Shown in pieces: positions 61,594-64,000 of a stretch of 64,000 bases of DNA (position 1 is its first letter; each line of letters opens with the position of its first letter). The stretch is from Sphingorhabdus sp. 109 (GTDB taxonomy: Bacteria > Pseudomonadota > Alphaproteobacteria > Sphingomonadales > Sphingomonadaceae), in NCBI RefSeq assembly GCF_902506555.1, contig NZ_LR732707.1, positions 954,001 through 1,018,000 on the forward strand. The letters are read 5' to 3'. The translations under genes were made by a program, and so were the position numbers. The notes beneath the pieces were generated by a model, which was given only the letters and a program-made list of their open reading frames with translations, searched no databases and was not told the DNA's origin.

Positions 61594-64000
61594 CGCGGCC
61601 CTTGATGCTACACTCAGCCGATCAGCTAGAAGAGGCGGCCCAGAAAAACAAAAGCAATGCCGCTGAGCTCAAGCTAATTCTGTCAGAGCTTGCTCATCGA
61701 AGGACCAAAAAAACCAGACAGCTAGAAAAGCTCGTCCAAACCTATTTACTCGATTGTAATCGTCAAGATATTAAAGAGAAAGTGCCGAGGAATCGCGGCA
61801 AGAGAACTGTAGCAACGCCGAAAGAAAGTGATACGATGACAGAAAAGTCGTCCGAAATCGATGACACAATGCGCCGGTTTACCGAAGGTGGAGTTGCCGA
61901 ACTACGCGCGAAGTTGATTGATTTATCACGCCGTAATCCGCTCATTTCATTCAAACACGGCAGTCGATCGGCCAGCATGGTGAGGATCGTCGATGAGAGA
62001 CCCGATCTGCTGTTCGAAACAATTTCGAAAAAAGGTATGCGCTTCGAGGCCCTGCCAGATGAAGAGACGATCCCGCCGGATGAAGACACAGCTGAATTTA
62101 AGGTTGCCTATGAGCGTGCGCAGCTGACAAATGAAGCGTTCCTCGCAGAGACTGAAACATTAGGTGATGACGAGGCAGATGCCCAGCGATGGGACTCTGC
62201 GGAACGAACTCTGCGCGCTGTCGTGCGAGAAGAACTAGGACTGCCCCGACTCGATTATGGTAAAGCAATCGATGTAGCAGCCATTGCTCGAGCACATGGG
62301 TTCGATCCATCCTATGATCTCAAATCGAGCGATGATCCAATTTCAGATCATCATAAGGATGACCGCATTCGCGTTTTGTTGACGCCGAAAGAATGTGATA
62401 AACGGCTTAAAACAATTTGGGAGCGATATCGTTCACATCAACGTGAAACCGGTCTTCATACACTGTTTTTGGCCATGGGATTTGTCCAATGGTTCGATGA
62501 CAACACCGGCGATACGCCAAACTATGCACCTGCCTTATTGCTGGCCGTGGAAATCGAGCGCAAGGTTGTGCGAGGCCGGTATGAATATACCTTGTCTACG
62601 CACGACGAGGGGCTCCAAATTAATGTCGCCCTAGCCGAGAAAATGCGTCAACATTGGCAATTGGCGATGCCGGAATTACGAACAGAGGAAACTCCAGAAT
62701 CCTATTTCATTCGGTTAGAATCAGTTCTGGAAAAAGGCCACCGATTAAAACTAAGGCATTTTGCAACACTTTGCGTTTTGCCTTTTCCGCGGATGGTTTT
62801 GTGGAAGGACTTGGATCCTGATGCATGGCCCGAAAATGCGTTTGCCGGTCACTGTTTGCTTCCTGCATTGTTGGGCGCCGCACCAATGGGGGGCGATCCT
62901 TCACCTAGCGAACCTTACGATATAGATTCTCCAGAATGGTCGGACCGTGCACCGACGCTAATTCGGCCCGCAGATGCATCACAGCATAGCGCACTGATAG
63001 AAACAGCCGACGGTGCTAATCTTGCGATAGAAGGGCCACCAGGAACCGGTAAATCGGAAACTATAACCAACATAATTGCCACTGCAATCAGTCAAAATAA
63101 AAAGGTATTATTCGTTGCAGAGAAGCAAGCGGCGCTTCGCGTCGTGGCGGATCGTTTGAAGGCGAGTGGTTTAGGTGAATTAGTGTTAGAACTGCATGGC
63201 GAAAATGCCAAGCGAGATGAATTCTATCGTTCGCTTCGGGTGAGGCTGGATGCACGCGCCGAGCAACAGTCTGACAAACTAGAACTGAGACGCCGGGAAT
63301 TGACCAGCCAGCGCGATCTTCTCCGCAACTATCTGGCATTGCTTGATACGTCATTGGGCGCACTGGGACGAAAAACATACGATCTGGTCTGGCGAGAACT
63401 AATCCTGCGGGCAAATGTCAGTGAATATGCTGAGACTAATTTCAGGCAGCTCGTTACTATAAATGATGTTGCTTTGATTGATCAAACAGGCCTTATTGAG
63501 ACTCGCAGTCAGCTGACAACATATGCCAAGGCTATTGCAGCTCTGGATAACGGTCGCAATGCTCGGCCACTTTGGTTAAAGGCGCAGACCTTGCCGGTCT
63601 TCGATCAGAGTTCTCAGATTAATGCCGCTTCTAGAGCGGCAGAATCTGCTGCTGCATTTGGCGTGCGGCTTGACGAACTCAGTGCGGTTGCGGCAGTTGA
63701 TCTACCTGGACCGTGGCAAGACATTCAGCCTCTTCTCGACCAGCTAAGCATGATCGAACCGTTCGACGATCTACCAGAAGATATGGTGAAGGCTGCCTTG
63801 CGTGAACCGGAAACTGTGCGGTCTTTACTCCAAAAACAAAGTCGGTGGCGTCAGTTATATTCCCGGGCCAGCGAGGAAATGAACAATGTCAATACTGCTA
63901 ATCCCCAGACAGTTAACGCCCTCGCCAACGCATTAGCAGCTGTGACTCCGACGCCCGAGACTGCCCGCAATGCTGTGGAGAGAGCAGTTCAGTCGAAACT
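61590..64000 (+). CDS. DUF4011-type SF1 helicase (partial at window end)
   Basis: The frame is open from ATG 61590 (ATGA overlap with the previous stop) to the window edge, 803 codons, so the gene continues beyond. A basic helical head (about 1-85) precedes the DUF4011 segment ELRAKLIDLSRRNPLISFK (about 102-120). A long middle follows, then the helicase core with LAIEGPPGTGKSETITNIIA (about 480) and VLFVAEKQAALRVVADRLK. A coiled-coil-like region (LDARAEQQSDKLELRRREL...) begins before the cut. Members of this family are large AAA_11/12-type helicases with a C-terminal nuclease domain, which would lie outside the window. An alternative start at ATG 61837 would drop the head. Confidence 0.82.
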   Translation, partial: MTRPLMLHSADQLEEAAQKNKSNAAELKLILSELAHRRTKKTRQLEKLVQTYLLDCNRQDIKEKVPRNRGKRTVATPKESDTMTEKSSEIDDTMRRFTEGGVAELRAKLIDLSRRNPLISFKHGSRSASMVRIVDERPDLLFETISKKGMRFEALPDEETIPPDEDTAEFKVAYERAQLTNEAFLAETETLGDDEADAQRWDSAERTLRAVVREELGLPRLDYGKAIDVAAIARAHGFDPSYDLKSSDDPISDHHKDDRIRVLLTPKECDKRLKTIWERYRSHQRETGLHTLFLAMGFVQWFDDNTGDTPNYAPALLLAVEIERKVVRGRYEYTLSTHDEGLQINVALAEKMRQHWQLAMPELRTEETPESYFIRLESVLEKGHRLKLRHFATLCVLPFPRMVLWKDLDPDAWPENAFAGHCLLPALLGAAPMGGDPSPSEPYDIDSPEWSDRAPTLIRPADASQHSALIETADGANLAIEGPPGTGKSETITNIIATAISQNKKVLFVAEKQAALRVVADRLKASGLGELVLELHGENAKRDEFYRSLRVRLDARAEQQSDKLELRRRELTSQRDLLRNYLALLDTSLGALGRKTYDLVWRELILRANVSEYAETNFRQLVTINDVALIDQTGLIETRSQLTTYAKAIAALDNGRNARPLWLKAQTLPVFDQSSQINAASRAAESAAAFGVRLDELSAVAAVDLPGPWQDIQPLLDQLSMIEPFDDLPEDMVKAALREPETVRSLLQKQSRWRQLYSRASEEMNNVNTANPQTVNALANALAAVTPTPETARNAVERAVQSK

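Noticed and set aside
48108-64000. BREX, DISARM, Druantia or Hachiman system
   Set aside because: No PglZ, BrxC/L, DUF1998 (DrmB) or DUF1837 (HamA) proteins were recognised. The methylase and nuclease pair is of type III layout.
1-64000. CRISPR arrays, rRNA or tRNA genes
   Set aside because: No regularly spaced repeats, and no tRNA or rRNA signature was found on either strand by reading.

Overview
The window looks like chromosomal DNA of a Sphingomonadales alphaproteobacterium (Sphingorhabdus/Sphingopyxis-like). The reasons are TonB-dependent receptors, a DUF6481-type charged protein, tightly packed catabolic gene blocks, many TTG starts and moderately high GC. The genus is inferred, not proven. 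No rRNA, tRNA, CRISPR array, complete insertion sequence or integrase gene was seen. REGION 1 (1-3.4 kb): a BtuB-like TonB receptor, cut at its extreme C-terminus by the window edge, lies behind a clear cobalamin riboswitch. Two small proteins follow: one exported, one lysine/glutamate-rich. REGION 2 (3.8-9.8 kb): fatty-acid activation and beta-oxidation genes. A bifunctional enoyl-CoA hydratase/3-hydroxyacyl-CoA dehydrogenase and an acyl-CoA ligase run rightward. They converge on a TesB thioesterase and a thiolase. REGION 3 (10-16 kb): a complete tripartite RND efflux operon (adaptor, pump, outer-membrane channel) on the minus strand, with a perfect 7-bp inverted repeat in its upstream region. 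REGION 4 (16-25.6 kb): a divergent catabolic locus around an AraC-type regulator. Leftward lie an SDR dehydrogenase, the alpha and beta E1 subunits of a thiamine-diphosphate 2-oxoacid/acetoin-type dehydrogenase, a free-standing 76-residue lipoyl domain and a lipoate-ligase-like protein. All five are translationally coupled, and there is no E2 acyltransferase or E3. Rightward lie a TonB receptor, a small cupin resembling C-C-bond-cleaving dioxygenases, and a propionyl/acetyl-CoA synthetase. Together they suggest uptake, cleavage and CoA activation of an unknown small carbonyl compound or ketone. REGION 5 (25.9-31.1 kb): an EmrA-EmrB-outer-membrane-channel multidrug export operon with an adjacent TetR regulator and a candidate operator upstream. 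REGION 6 (31.4-37.8 kb): an AraC-type regulator, then five exported proteins of unknown function plus a cysteine-rich Sel1-repeat protein. Two of these exported proteins share a C-terminal domain. REGION 7 (38-42 kb): accessory genes of unknown function, including a DUF4258-like protein and a putative DNA-binding protein whose promoter is flanked by two copies of an inverted repeat. REGION 8 (42.4-64 kb, running off the window): a large putative anti-phage defence island. It starts with a 1,700+ residue protein combining a sacsin-type ATPase domain and a DUF3883 (NO VEIN C-terminal) nuclease-like domain. Next is a RecB-nuclease/exonuclease/SF1-helicase fusion, then a small frameshifted ORF. 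A tightly coupled chain follows: type III-like Res, a second DUF3883 protein, a beta-class methyltransferase with a compositionally distinct central (target recognition) region, an unknown 168-residue protein, a RelE-like/UvrD helicase fusion, and a DUF4011 SF1 helicase. The 48-64 kb gene set is the best candidate for a little-described system: a type III-like restriction-modification core expanded by several helicase/nuclease modules.
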